From Paramecium pentaurelia (taxonomy: Eukaryota > Ciliophora > Oligohymenophorea > Peniculida > Parameciidae): a stretch of 64,000 nucleotides of DNA. How positions within the stretch are numbered: position 1 is the first letter of the stretch; every line of letters starts with the position of its first letter. The notes under the pieces are model-generated. The model was not told the DNA's origin. It worked only from the letters and a program-made list of their open reading frames with translations, and did not search any database. A program made the translations under genes and the position numbers. This document shows positions 1-12,982 of this stretch, in pieces. The stretch is taken from assembly GCA_905183005.1 (NCBI GenBank), contig CAJJDO010000020.1, positions 330,837 through 394,836 on the forward strand, written 5' to 3'.

Positions 1-1498
1 CAATTATTGTTTATTGAGTTTCACCTATTACTTATTTTTCACCTAAATCAATATTGAAATTCTTAACAAATAATGGATTTGGATTTGATAAAACATCATC
101 ATTACAAGATAATCCATCCAAATATTATTTGAGTAAAGATTATAATTAATTACTTTCATTTTATAATGCCTCTTTTTATTTTTAGATTGCTAAAATATCT
201 AATAAAACCTAATATATAATATAATTTTAAATACTTTATTGTATCTTTTATAGAAATTATTTAGATATGCAAATTCTTCATATTATTCTTTTTCAATAGC
301 TTCAAAGTCATTTTTCAAATTCTCTGGAATCTAACCTAAATCAACTGTATCCTCATAAAAAGGTAATACCTTTTCTCTTTCTGTTTCCAATCTTCTACAT
401 AATTCAGCTGTTTTAAGTATCTTTTCTCCTAATTCCTTATATTCAGTTAATTTTAAAACAGAATTTCTACTATTGTTAACTAATTCTTTTAATAATCTCT
501 ATTATTCCTCTCTAAATTTATTCATTTTTTATTTCAAATCTTAATAATTTTTAGCAATATTTTCTTTTTCTTTTTTTAAAGCTTAGTTTCTAGCATTACA
601 TTCTTTTGTATGTTATAATATTTTATATTTTGTTAAATCTATTTTTGCTTTCTTGCTAGCAATAGATCTCACTAACCTTTCAATTTTCTTAGACATATCC
701 TTATTTGCATCATAATATTTAGTATGATCTTCAGTTTTTTTTGCAGTATCTGATTAATATTTTTGATGCATTTATTCTAAATCATTATAAAATTTAGTTT
801 ATTTATCTTCTAATTATTATTTCATTTGACTAGTATCCTCAACATCTTTATTTTTAGTTTCTTCTCTATTGGTTTAATGCTAATTTTTGGCTTATTCAGC
901 TTTTCTTTTTTCTTCTTCTTCCACTGTTTTAATCATATCTTCCAATTCTTTAACTTACTATTTATGAGTTTTAGTCATATCATCAAATTCAATTTAGAAT
1001 TCTTCTTAAAGTATTCTGATATCTCTTTCAAATTCTTCTAAAAGTGCTCTATTTCTACTTTCCTATAAAAGATGAAAATTTTCTAAATGAATAAGATGAT
1101 TTCTTAAAGCAATTTAATATTAATCTTCTGCTTCATCTAAATTCTTGTCTAACATCTGAATAAATGCTTCTTTAGAATCTAATTCTCTTTTATTATTTTG
1201 TGAATATAATTCTATGTCAAGTTTCAATTATTCAGTTTTAACTGCTCTCATAGTTCTTCTCCAATAAGCCATAAGTTTTTTTGTATTAAAGTTGACTATC
1301 TTTTATTCTTCTCTAATTTTGCTTCTCAATTACTCTTTTTTAAACTATTTCTAATGCTTAAATTACTTATGCCTATTTTTGGCTTTCTTCAAATTCTTAT
1401 TATGATTTTGTAATTTATCTGATTTTGATGTTTCTCTTTTATTCTGTCCCTCCAGCTTTAGTTGTTCTTCCTTTAAGTGTTTTACCTAATAAAGCCAT
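1..1498 (-). CDS. DRC2: Nexin-dynein regulatory complex subunit 2 (partial, C-terminus off the window)
   Basis: Coiled-coil subunit of the axonemal nexin-dynein regulatory complex, which links doublet microtubules and controls ciliary beating. Starting at the ATG at 1498, a 22-nt intron (1345-1366) restores one long helical frame; a second intron lies at 209-234. The N-terminal part carries NTKKLMAYWRRTMRAVKTEQ, matching the conserved DRC2 block around LMTQWRRIMRDAKVAELR, then LDEAEDQYQIALRNHLIHLE. The C-terminal part carries NFYKRYNKVLLDILAIQK and LLKQYLDGLSCNDDVL, also diagnostic for DRC2/CCDC65. About 483 codons are visible and the stop lies left of the window. It is read toward the left edge and lies only 44 nt from the end of the upstream kinase gene. 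DRC1 is the only close alternative; the YWRRTMR and KQYLDG blocks favour DRC2. Confidence 0.88.
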
Positions 1499-1542
1499 TT
1501 AATTAATAAATAAAGAAAATTAGATAACAAAAATTAACAAAT

Positions 1543-3161
1543 TCATTTTTTAGGAACAGAAGTTCCTTTATAAAATGTTTTAAAATAAGTCTATTCTTTG
1601 TCAGCTGAAGATTATCTATCTTAATTTCTTGATTTTCTAGGAAATCTGCCATAATATTCTTATAATATATAATTTCTGCTGAAAGGAGTCTTTAATTTTA
1701 AAACTTTGATATCATTTTATGGTTATAATTGATTTACTTCTACCGCAGTAGTTTTTTATAAATCTAAATTTATCCTCCTACGAATTTCAACTGAATGATT
1801 CAAATTAATAGGAGATTACTATAAGATGGAATTTTAAGTATTAACTGAGTTGTTCAATCTTGGTTTTGTATCTATTGGAGAATCATCTGTTTACAAAGTA
1901 TTATTATGTCGACCTATTGATTAATATATATATATATACTTTTTATTTATATGAATGGCAATGGATTAGAAGGTTTACTTTATTTTCTTTCCGTTTAAGT
2001 CGATTATCTAATGGAAATGCGTTAGGCTTCAAATAATTCAGAACTTATATCTAAAGTTTTAATAGAAATTAGAACCTGCAATTGATTTATTGCCAGCCAT
2101 TAAATACCTTTTGAGTAGAAGATAATAAGCAGTTGTAACATTATTGTGTCTATTAGTTTCTATACATTTCTCAGCATATTCTATTGAGATTCCATAATGA
2201 ACTAATTATTTTATAATTTCTGGATCAATTGGAATCTTATGATAACCAATAATTAATCCAGTTGGTATCTTTTAGTTGTCTTTAGAAAACTTGATAAAAT
2301 AAAGATTATACAAAAATTAAACCAACTATGTTTTCTAATTTCAAGAATTGTATATCTTTTTTATGGATCAGTATTTAAAATATTTTTAATCAGATCTTTT
2401 GCCTCATTAGTTATGTATTTAGGAAACTTAAAATCCCCAGATACTATTTTCTTATACAATTGAGTTGTATTTGAATCTTCAAAAGGAAGATACCCTGCCA
2501 ACATTGCAAAAAGTATAATTCCAGAACTCCATATATCTACTTAAAGTCCTTAATATCTTTTTCCAGCAATCATTTCTGGAGCAGCATAACAAGGTGATCC
2601 ACAAGCTGTTTTTAATAAGTCATCTTATTTATAGAAATTAGATAATCCAAAATCAATAATCTTAATTTTACCTCTGCCATCAAGAATCAAATTTTCTGGC
2701 TTTAAATCTCTATGTACAATATGCAATTTGTGCAAATACTCTATTCCAGATATTAACTAACTATAAAATCGAACAGCCTCAACATCTTTTATTCTTTAAT
2801 TTTTTACGATATAATCAAAAAGTTCTCCTCCATTAACATATTCCATAACTAAAAATAATTATTTAGGTGTTTCTATTATCTGATAAGAACCCAAAAATAC
2901 TTCATATAATTGTACTAAATTAGGATGACGAACTTATTTCAAAATTTGAATCTCTCTGGTTACTCTTTCTATATCAGAAGCATCAGCAATCTTTGACTTC
3001 TCCAAGATTTTTATAGCTACTTTTTCTCCTGTCAATATGTGAGTTGCTAATTTAACTTTGCCAAATGTACCCTCACCCAATGTTTTTCCTTGTTTATTTA
3101 TTTATTACTTACCAAATAGATATTATCCAATAGACTTATTCTTTGTTATATCATTCGTCAT
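1543..3161 (-). CDS. AMPK/SNF1-like serine/threonine kinase
   Basis: Protein kinase of the SNF1/AMPK alpha type, a cellular energy sensor in other eukaryotes. Visible motifs are a glycine loop GKTLGEGTFGKVKLA, lysine in VAIKILEKSK, catalytic HIVHRDLKPENLILDG, DFGLSNFYKQDDLL, the activation-loop TACGSPCYAAPEM and IWSSGIILFAMLAGYLPFED. After the kinase domain comes GLIIGYHKIPIDPEI and a UBA/autoinhibitory-like stretch (LVHYGISIEYAEKCIETN), then a serine/glutamine-rich tail. Introns are inferred at 2280-2311 (ends AAG), 2051-2075 and 1914-1939; with these the CDS is exactly 512 codons. Start ATG at 3161 gives MTNDITKNKSIGQYLFG, the usual lead-in to the kinase domain. Partner beta and gamma subunits are not in the window. 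Confidence 0.88.
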
Positions 3162-3222
3162 TTTTATAATACTTATTTATAATTATAACTCAAATTTTCA
3201 CCTATTTCTCAATATAAAAATT

Positions 3223-6200
3223 ATGAACTTCAAATTCCCAGGAACTTATGCAGAACTCAAGGATACTAATTTCTCTGAATTTTATAGAGTCAAATCTAAA
3301 AATTCAATCCCTAATATGGATGATCGTCTTATATTCATGAAAATAAATTAATTCTAAGAAGAATTCAATCAAATGCCAACTCTTATTGAAGATGCATATA
3401 ATTTTGATTTTCTTTACTATTTGGTTGAGTAAAATATAAATCTATATCAAGATATTTAGATAAACATTCCAACTAGAAAGCTTAATTTCTATTGATTGAC
3501 ATCTTTTCATTTTAAATACTAAAACTACACAATAACCATTCTAAAGCATTTCAAATGACACTCTTCTTATATTTAAATCTGTTATAATAGAAACAAATTT
3601 AAGGACCTTAGGTAAAAAGGGCATTAAAATAATTGAAGCAACTATTTAGTCTAAATTCTTTAGTTGATCTTGATAGAGAAGGTATTAGATATGTATTTGA
3701 TCTTATTAAAATGGCTATAGAGATAAAAGAAACTCAAATAAGAGAAGTTTGGATTGAAGTTCTTATATAAGCTTTGATAATTTGGTCTAAACATGAAACA
3801 GTTCTTAAAAATACTATAGTTCATTTAATGTATGAATAAGAGAGTGTAGTGCCAAATCTTAGTAAATTCTTAGTGGCTTGTAGTAGACATGATAAATTAA
3901 AATCATATACAATTGATTAATTAGGTTTGCTTATTAATTTTATTACTGATAAGTCTACCAATTAAACAGAAAGTTTAGCTGTTAAAAATCTTAGAGAACT
4001 TTTAACTATATCATCAAAAGAAATGCCAAAAATATATTATCAATAGTTATCATCAATGATTGGATTGTATGATAATGAAAATTATCATATAAGAAGTGGT
4101 CTCTCAGATGTAATAACAAATGTAATAGAATATTTAGTCAAAGAATCAAAGGAATAAAATGATGATGAAGTTCTACTATAAAATGCAAATAATTTAATTA
4201 AATCTTTAATATCTAGACATATGGATAAGACTGCCTTATGTAGATCAAATGTATTATAAAGTTTATCGCAATTATTAAATTTGAATTGCATATAAAAAAT
4301 ACATCTACCAACTATTTTCTCTATAAGCCAGTCTAGACTGAGGGATATCTCTGGTTATGCTAGAAAATCAGCATTATAATTATTGAAATCAGTTTCAAGA
4401 TGTTATAGATATATTTATGTTTAAAGTTAAGGAAGGCAAAAATTTTGGTCATCAAATGAAATAGAAGAATAAAAGAAAAATAATTAGTTAGAATTAGATA
4501 ATATCCATAATGATTTTTAGAAATTAGACTAGTAATTTTAAGAAGGTTGTATCAATGAAGATTAGATTAATGATACTATAAAAAATATTAAGAAAAGGAC
4601 TCAGGAAATTTAAAAAGGCTAAGAATATTTAGATGAATATAGCAAATTTTTGGATGGAATGAAAATTACAATGAATTAAGTCTTATAATTATGTCAAAGT
4701 AAAAATTAAGCAGATGTTATACATTCAATCAAATTATTTACATATTTATCAAAATATGAATTTGAATCTTCAAATATAGGATTAAGAAGAATTTTATTAT
4801 TGGTTTGGTCACAAGATAAATCAATTTAATAAGAAGTTATTAAAAAATTTTGGAAACTCTTTTTGAAGGATAATAAGAATACAAAATAAATTATATTATG
4901 TATTATAGATTTGATAAGCAATTCAAATTAGAAGGAATTATTATCAATAGAAAAAATTATATTATCATATGAGACTGAATAAGCTCCAACTTACAAATTA
5001 CCTAATAAAGCATTTAGTATTCTTTGGGAACTTTTTGGTAGATCAGAAATTAATTAAAGATCAATGCTTATTTTTGTGAGAATTATGCTTACAAGAAATT
5101 GTTCTTATTTTAGTATAGATAAAATAAAATAAATTTAAGAATTATTAATGTGTTATAATAGAAAAGATCCAGATTGGATCATCATAAAAGAACTATCTCT
5201 CATATTAATTAAATTAGATAAAAATCAAGAAAGAAATTAAGTTTATATTAATAATTCAATAGAATTACTAACTAGATTACTTATAAAATATAAAGATACA
5301 TAAGATATGAATTATTTTAGTGCATGTGATTCTATCATATAATTAATTTCACTCTCTTCTAATCCTGAAATTAAATTTGAAGTTTTAATTAAACAATTTG
5401 AAATTGAATAAAATACAAATAATTCTATGGAATTAGAATAATTAAGTAATAATGATGAAATGCATTTAACTCATGCAATATATATAGCAGGATGCATATC
5501 ATTATAACTTTTAGTTTTAATAGATAAAACTCATAGATAACTTAAATAACTTAAAAATGATAGAGAATCATAAGTAGGAAAGGAATAAGAAATAGATAAG
5601 ATTTCAGGAGGTTTAGAGGGTGAATTTGAAAGAATACATGAAGTAGTAAATGAAATACAGGATCTCAATTTAGTATAATAAAATCTATTGTCTGTATTCT
5701 CCCCTTTAGTAATAATGATAATTGATGATTGTCTTGTAGATATGGAAAATAAGAAATGTTGTGATTTAAATTAATAATCTCCTCTTATATAGGTATGTTT
5801 AATCACAATGTGTAAATTTATGTGTTTGTCTGAATCTTATTGTAGATAAAATATTGAAATGTTATTTAATATTATGAAGTAAATATAAAATTGAGTATAT
5901 TTTAGATGTCCTTTGTTTGATTAAGTAGTTAAGAACAATGTATTAATTAGTATTGGAGATCTATTACATATGTGGCCAAATACTGTTTAATAGTTTCATA
6001 AATAGATATATTCAAATTTACTTGATTCAAATGGGCCTCTTAGAAGAGTGACATTACTTGTTCTTACTCATTTGATTTTGAATGATATGATTAAGAGTAA
6101 GACATCCTTATCACATATTCCGGTTTTATTAAATGACCCTTGTTAATAGATTTAAAGTATGGCAAGATACTTTTTAAATGAATTGCAAAAGAAAGAATAA

Positions 6201-6889
6201 CGAGCTATTTCAAATGCTGTACCAGATATTATATTAAATATTCATGAACATAATGAGATTATTATATCTCAAATATCTTTATATATTGATAAAAATTTGG
6301 TTGAATCAATAGTAGAGAAGTTAATTAATATATTAGGGATTAGTTAAAGTATATATTAATATATAATTATTTATAGATTAATCAGAAATAAAAAACATTT
6401 CTATATTATTCAATTATATGAATCTGACTCAAATTTCATTATAAAGATTTTTAGATGGATGGGAATAATATAGAGAAAAATTAAAAGATTAATTTGTTTA
6501 TAATTAATTTATTACTTTAATAAAAAAAGTATTATATTTCTTAGTTGTTTTAGTTAAGAAGAACTCTACCATAAGATAGTAGAGTAGTAATTGATGAATT
6601 TGAGATGAAGATAGAAAATTATGACAAAGAAACATTTGAAAATAGAAGAAGAGAAAAAGTATCAAAGAGAAAAAATGGTAAGACTTAATTCCAAGTTAAA
6701 GATGATAAAGAATTAAAAGAAAATATTAGTAATGTGAAATAATAGTAGAGAAGGAAAGTTAAAAAGAAAGATGAAGAAATTATAGAAGTTGAATCAAATT
6801 CTGAATAAGAAACTTCTTAAGCTATGGTTATGAAATAATAAACCAATCAAAGAAAAAAAAGAAGATTTCTTTAAAAAAATGAAGATTGA
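3223..6889 (+). CDS. CND1: Condensin complex subunit 1 (CAP-D2 type, HEAT repeats)
   Basis: Non-SMC HEAT-repeat subunit of condensin, which compacts chromosomes. The C-terminal third has the family core: FRCPLFDQVVKNNVLISIG, GDLLHMWPNTVQQF, GPLRRVTLLVLTHLILND and MIKSKTSLSHIPVLL, closely matching the conserved Cnd1 block (LTHLILNDMIK). The N-terminal part contains PQVKRALKQLKQLF and many helical repeats, and the tail is basic. Introns at 3429-3451, 5879-5905, 6349-6376 and 6529-6553 give 1,188 codons exactly. The first intron ends AAG and removes what otherwise looks like a frameshift near 3490. It is divergently transcribed from the AMPK-like gene with only 61 nt between the two ATGs. CAP-D3 is less likely because of the overall D2-like block. 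Confidence 0.88.
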
Positions 6890-6935
6890 TATTATTGTTA
6901 CTAAGTTATTTATAAAATTAATATTTTTTAAAACG

Positions 6936-8656
6936 ATGGATTAAAATTCTAATTATTTTTTCAATTCTGCTTAAAAAGAAGAAACAGAATTTTGGAATAG
7001 AAATTTTCATATTTTACTAAATAATCATGAAAATTTTGATATCTAAAATGATAATTGTACTAGTTTTAATAAGAGAAGTAAGATTCTAAAAAAATGGATA
7101 CCTCGACTTTATTCTGTTCAAGGCAATTATTTATTGTATGGTGATAGAGTAAACTTATATCATTATTAAGAATCTCAAAGGTTTTAGAAAATTAGATTGT
7201 GTATACTTATTATCTGGTCTAGTTGAAGGACCATATAAATATCAATTATAGTTGATTTATTGTGGATATGTTTTAGAATTATACACTGATCAAAAGAAAG
7301 ATTACGACAGTTTTAAAGAAATTCTATAATCTCATTGTATACTAACTGATTTTCATACTTAATATACATTATTAAGATAAATTGGATTTGGATCCAGTGC
7401 TTAAGTAATAATATATATTTGAATCTAGGTCTATATTGCTAGGAGTAACTACAATCAATAACTCTATGCCATTAAAAGAGTTCAAAAAAATTATTCAGTC
7501 AAACAAAAAAAATATGAGTAAGAATAAGCTTTGCATAATGAAATTCAAATAATGAAAGAACTTAATCATCCAAATATCATTTCTTTCTATTCAGTATTTG
7601 AAACAAATAGTACTTATAATTTTCTATGTTTAAAGAACATATAAATATTGTTTTAGAATTAATACAAGGAGGAGAACTACTCAAATAAGGATAATATAAA
7701 AGTATTAGAGATGCAAGAATTGTTGCTAAGTAATTAGCTTTATGTCTGGATTATATGCATTAGAAAGGTATTATGCATAGAGATTTGAAACCATAAAATA
7801 TCTTATGTAAATCTAATTCTCTTGATGTTTTAATTGCTGATTTTGGTTTGGCTACTTATATTAAAGCATAAAAATAATAATATTATCGTTGTGGAACTAC
7901 TGGTTATGTTGCTCCAGAAATATTAATGTATAAAGAAGGTTCTAAGATGTACAATGAGAAATGTGATATCTTTAGTCTAGGAGTCATCTTCTATTAATTG
8001 TATCTATTCAAATTTATAAGAATTTTCAATACTCATCCCTTTAAAGATAGTACTAAAGCTGGAATGTTAAAGAGAAACTTAGCTGCTGATTATAAATTAG
8101 ATGATCAAACTAAAGTTCCTCCAAGTTGTAAGGATCTTATTGCTTCTATGTTGAGATTGAATCCAAAATAAAGACCTTCTGCATCTTAAATCTTAAGACA
8201 TGATTTCTTTAATGAAGCATTAAATGAATTATCTTATCCAAGTTTGATTGGATCTTTTCAAGAGTAATTCATATTATTATAATTAGTATAAGTGATCATA
8301 AGAAATCAGGTCAGTCTTTTAATTCTTAAATAGGGGAATTGAAATTATCTACTTTCCAAAAGAATGGGTAAGTGTCTATTTTCGAAAAAATGCCACTAAA
8401 TATTAAATCTGCAAATTAGAGTATGGAATTCAAGGAATTATCACCTCTATGGAATAAGAAAATTACACTTTAATAACCACTTACATAACCTAGATCTAAA
8501 GCTTAATCTATGTATTCGAATAAAAACCTAGATAATAATAGAGGTTAAAAAGTATCTATATTTCGACAACAATCCAAAAATTCAGAAAATGATATTGATT
8601 ATCATTAATTTCCCTATTAAACCATAATCAATAGATGTACTATTAAAAACAAATGA
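6936..8656 (+). CDS. Serine/threonine kinase with N-terminal PH-like domain
   Basis: The first ~150 residues look like a pleckstrin-homology-type domain (KKWIPRLYSVQGNYLLYG then LDCVYLLSGLVEGPYKYQL), as in many Paramecium CAMK-like kinases. The kinase domain follows: IGFGSSAQVYIARS, YAIKRVQKNY, HPNIISFYSVFETN, IVLELIQGGELL, GIMHRDLKPQNILCKS, ADFGLATYI, CGTTGYVAPEIL and LAADYKLDDQ. The C-terminal ~130 residues are polar and low in complexity. Introns at 7149-7170, 7405-7428, 7610-7635, 8000-8020 and 8264-8286 give exactly 535 codons. Three of the five end AAG. The gene at 55356 has the same architecture. Substrates cannot be inferred. Confidence 0.85.
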
Positions 8657-8891
8657 CAATTATTAATACTATATTAACATATTACAACTAATTTATTGTT
8701 TAATTCCAAAATAACTGATTTTAATCTTGTGAAAATTTATTTATTAATATTATTTATATTATATACTGTTCTAAATATAGAAAATTAATTAGGTTTGCCA
8801 TTCCTCGAATTCCTTCAAGCCTAGTTATTAAATCTTTTTCAGATAAAATAACATATTTATCTTCACATTTACTTTTAATACTTGAATTCAT
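8654..8891 (-). CDS. Possible small gene, unknown function
   Basis: An ATG at 8891 opens a plausible reading (MNSSIKSKCEDKYVILSEKD, then LITRLEGIRGMANLINF) on the minus strand in the gap between two plus-strand genes. The protein-like part is only about 42 residues; beyond it the frame runs on through A+T-rich sequence, so the left end given here (the end of the preceding kinase gene) is only a limit. A splice to a short second exon is possible but not clear. Open frames are cheap here because only TGA stops translation, so this is a weak call. Confidence 0.25.
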
Positions 8892-8932
8892 CTTTAATTG
8901 TGACGATATCAAAAGAAATTTAAATTAATATT

Positions 8933-9954
8933 ATGAATCATTCAGACGGTGCTTAATCTCCTCCTTATTTTGGTATGTATCCACTACCCTATTGGCCAAC
9001 AAGTTCACAATTTCTCTTAATGATGAATTTTCAAAATCCAATGATGAGTCCAATTCATAATTTAGGTTCTCCAATTTTAACTTCCCACTTAAATTTTACC
9101 TAGCCAACAATCAATTACGATATCAAATATGAATAATGTAACATCTTTTACTTAAACTTCTTTAGATTCATAAAATAAAGAAATCACATAGGTTAAATAA
9201 ACCTAATAATATGCAAGCCAAATTTAAATCATTGCTCAGTAATTAGATGACATGAATTATGATGAAATCACCATAGAAAATCTTGAATAATTAATTCATC
9301 TATTGTTTGTAGAATAGCCTAAGCTTAAAAAGATCTTATAACAACTGAAGGAAAAAAAATGTCTTAAGGTTGTCAAGATTCTAGAGACTTTAGCCAAAAA
9401 AATAAGAACATAATCTAAAAGTAGAGAAGAATTAATCAAATTTTGTCTTAGAAAAGCTTTTAGAGAGATTTTTCATTAAATCTAAGAAAAAAGCACTAAA
9501 ACAAGTAATCAAATCTTTAAATATGTAGAACTTAATCTAAAGGCTGCTTCCAAAATATTTTAGTAATCCTATTAAGCTGAAAAGATGAAATCTATATCAT
9601 TACCATTCAGAAAAAATAGTAAAAATAAAACAATGAATAATCATTTCCTCCATGAATTATTCTAATCAAAGTAATTTTAAGATTAATATAAAATATTTCT
9701 TGGTATCTAAATTGTTTCTTATTTATTAGATAATCTAGATACAATTATAGAGAATGATAGAAATAAAAAAATTAAAGCAATAGCTGAAAAATCATGGGAA
9801 TTTATCTAATCTAACAGAAAAGTAAAAAATAATTATTAATTATTTAAAGTCGTACACATTCAAAAGGTTGCCTTGGTCAATGAAAAATATAGAAAAATTG
9901 AAGGAAACAGCTAATGATATGTTAAATTACTGTGATGATTAAAAATCTATTTGA
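8933..9954 (+). CDS. Unknown helical protein (one-base frame break near the N-terminus)
   Basis: I do not recognise the family. The N-terminal ~55 residues are proline- and methionine-rich (SPPYFGMYPLPYWP). The rest is lysine-rich and helical, for example ENLEQLIHLLFVEQPKLKKI and LRKAFREIFHQIQEK, suggesting a repeat or scaffold fold. An intron at 9822-9849 (ends AAG) leads to the end YCDDQKSI and the TGA at 9952-9954. The frame of the N-terminus does not join the frame of the body; the spliced length is one base over a multiple of three. One extra base near the CCC at 9084-9086 would explain it. An unusual 46-nt intron starting near 9003, or a start further down at the ATG near 9130, are alternatives. 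Confidence 0.6.
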
Positions 9955-10760
9955 ATTATTATCATAATTAAATACATCTAAATATTATATATAAAGTACA
10001 AGAGATTACCTTAACTAGCATTAATTAGAAAAATAAAATATTCAAAAAATCTTTTTAAACTTTTCATGGTACTTTTAAGATTTTTGCTGAGCTTCAAAAG
10101 AGACTTTCTAATAAAATATAGAAAATTAAGATCATTATTGTCTTTTTACTTAATCATCTATACAAATATACACTTAATTTTGATTTATTTCTTTTGTATT
10201 CATTAATTCTATATATAATTATGGCTTTAATATAATTGCAATTTTAATTTAAAACTGGATATAATTATTTTTCAATAATATCATAATAAAAATATAAAAT
10301 ATGTACTATCTTATAATATATTAAATAGATATCTAATAAAAATATGAATTTGTGTATATAGAAAGTATTTATTTAAATAAATATTTAAACAAATTTTAAT
10401 TATATTTTTTTAATTTTAATATATGTAATATTAAATAACTAAAATTTGTTTTTAATCACTTAAATATTATTTGCAACTTTTATTAAATATGATATCTCTC
10501 TTAAATGAATTAATGATAAATTAAATTTATTATTATTACATAAATGAGAATACAATTATGAAATTAATCTTATTATTTATTCATATTTATTCAGATAGAA
10601 ATAATATGCAAAAAGGAATAATAAATATTAATTTTTATATTAATATAAATCATGATAATACTATGCAAATTATATGAATTTTGTTAAATTCATATAATTA
10701 TATAATCATAACAGATTTAGCATCTAAACTAAATCAAACTACATAATTTTTATATCTTAA
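9955..10760. other. Intergenic A+T-rich stretch
   Basis: About 0.8 kb with no convincing gene. A plus-strand open frame runs through much of it, but its composition becomes low-complexity (Ile, Asn, Leu, Tyr) and it lacks a clear start or motif. It probably holds 3' and 5' flanks only. Confidence 0.5.
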
Positions 10761-10910
10761 ATGATAAATCTAGAAGAATCTTAATATAAGAGTAAGCTTT
10801 CTAATCATTTTACAGAATGTTCAATAAAAATGAGAAGAGGAAACAATAAAAGATAGTTCAATTAAATTTTCAGTTTAAGAAATGAAAATAAATGTGGCAA
10901 AAATATTTGA
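10761..10910 (+). CDS. Possible 49-residue basic protein
   Basis: ATG at 10761 to TGA at 10908-10910 with no intron. The reading begins MINLEESQYKSKLSNHFTEC and includes SIKMRRGNNKRQFNQIF, which looks more protein-like than the surrounding sequence. No family is recognised. It sits alone, about 120 nt from the end of the convergent PP6-subunit-like gene. Confidence 0.3.
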
Positions 10911-11029
10911 AAACTTGAAAGTAAACATTTACTTTATTCTTTTATTTTTTATTTCTTTTAATAAACATATTTTACATTGAAACAACTAATTAACAATCAC
11001 TTAATATTATCAATATAAATTTATAATTT

Positions 11030-12982
11030 TCAATATTTCTATTAATCACTTTTAAGATCAATTTCATCTACCTTCATTATGATTTTATTTTTCAATACTT
11101 TTTTATTTTCGAAAATTTCGATTGTGAATTGTTCAAAATTTATATTTAATCTTTTAAGATGAGTTGATGTACTCATTGATAATCTTGATATTTAATCATG
11201 ATCACTTCTAAGACATCTCTAATGAAAATCTTATTTAAAATGAGTTGTTTCTGTGTTTAATGAGTTTGATAAATTTCTAAACTTTTTTCCTTTTTAATTA
11301 TCATCATCTTGGCATTCTTTTTCTTATAAATCCATCTATTCAAATACATTTTTCAATTTATTTAAAGTATCCAAACCTGAAAAAGTACCCACTATTTTAT
11401 TTTCATCATCAGAATCATCATTATTATTAAGATTATCCATTGATTATTTATTAAAACAATCTATAAAGATATTATTTTAAGGCTCAATAATTTCATCAGA
11501 TTAATCTTCTTAGATTGCTGAAATAATAAAAGGTGTATCAATCTAAGGTATTTCTTAATCTTCACCTAACTTAAATTTATTTTTGTCCTCATATTTTTCA
11601 ATATATTCTTTGATACTTTTCCAAACTTAAGATTTTTTTAATGTAGATTCAATCACTTTCAATTCATTATAATATGGTAAGAAATCACTATCTCTAATAA
11701 GTTTAATTTATAGCTATTATTCAAAAGCATATAATTATTTATCAATTCTTTTGATTTACAATGTATATAATTTATTTTTAGTTAATAATTAAAGACACCA
11801 AAAGGGATGAAAATCATTTAAAGCCCTCTCTAAAATAAAAGCAATCATATTATAAAAATATTAAATAAGAATATCTGAATGATTGTATTTCTTAATCAAA
11901 TTTATTATAGTTTCCATTACATTAGATTAATCCACTCTTTACCATAATTCAATATCTGATATTCTCACAATATTATCAATTATCTAAAATTTAATAATAT
12001 ATATATAATTACTTCAATTAATTTTACATCTAACAAACCTACCTTAGAATGTCTCAAAAGAGTATTATCCAATATATTTTTTATACTTATAATATTGAAG
12101 TTTCTAAAAAATTCAGTTTTCCTGAATTCTTCTGTAATTTGTTAATTGTAAGGTTCATCTAAATATATATTTTGTAAATCTAAAGAATAATAATTTGAAA
12201 TCAACGAAATTATATGGGCTGCATTCTTCCGAACTCTTTATATTTATATTCAATACATAAAATGAAGTGTATCTTTTTATATTATATCATTTGCAATCAT
12301 CATAACTTAATTAGAAATTAAATATTGCATCAATTCTTTAGTTTATATTCGAACCATTATCTCATGAATTAAATAAGTAAAATTAATGGCTGAACTGAAA
12401 TCAAAATTCTAATATTATTATATTCCAATCTACAAAAAGTCTAATTGCTATTGATGAAATTAATTATCAAAATAAATCAATAATAATTAAGCAACACTAT
12501 TATTATATATATATGGTAAGAAATGTTAAAGTAATAAATTGTTGGTATTTAATGAATTTGTTATTATTATTTAAGATCTTTTTTAAATTAATTGTAGAAT
12601 CTTAAATGCCTATGCCCATTGAACATCAGGTATAAATTTATATGCTAATATCTCAAATAAGTGATTGAAATTAATCTAAAAAATTTAAAGTCTTTATTAC
12701 TTCAATCTACTATAATATTTCTTCTATATTAAGTTCTATAATCTCCCATACCTTTGTAATAAGAATTGAATAAGTATCATATTGCATTGGTTGAATTTCT
12801 TCATAATTAACAAATAGGATCTATAATAATTGCTTTGCATTCTAACACAAAAATTCTATTGTTATCAAATCGGATGCTTCAATATATTTTGTAAAGGTAT
12901 CATTAAGTAGCAAGACTCTGAGATCTGAGTGGGCATCCTAAATCAATTATTCAATGATATAAATTTTTTTATCAATGTTCAT
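11030..12982 (-). CDS. SAPS-domain-like protein phosphatase 6 regulatory subunit
   Basis: All-helical protein resembling the SAPS-domain subunits (PP6R/SIT4-associated) that direct phosphatase 6. The start has the typical acidic lead-in followed by QLIQDAHSDLRVLLLNDTF and EFLCQNAKQLLQIL. The mid-region LLLQHFLPYIYNNSVAQLLL aligns with the human block around IGTSAIMDLLLRL. The C-terminus is acidic with Asp runs, also usual for the family. Introns are at 12676-12700, 12236-12256 and 11984-12012, giving exactly 626 codons. The ATG at 12982 is chosen because the more upstream in-frame ATG at 13018 lies inside the end of the neighbouring coiled-coil gene. Only 19 nt separate the two genes. Assignment is by pattern, not by alignment. 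Confidence 0.5.

Noticed and set aside
3420..3500. Frameshift or pseudogene in the condensin gene
   Set aside because: A 23-nt intron at 3429-3451 ending AAG restores the frame and a sensible protein.
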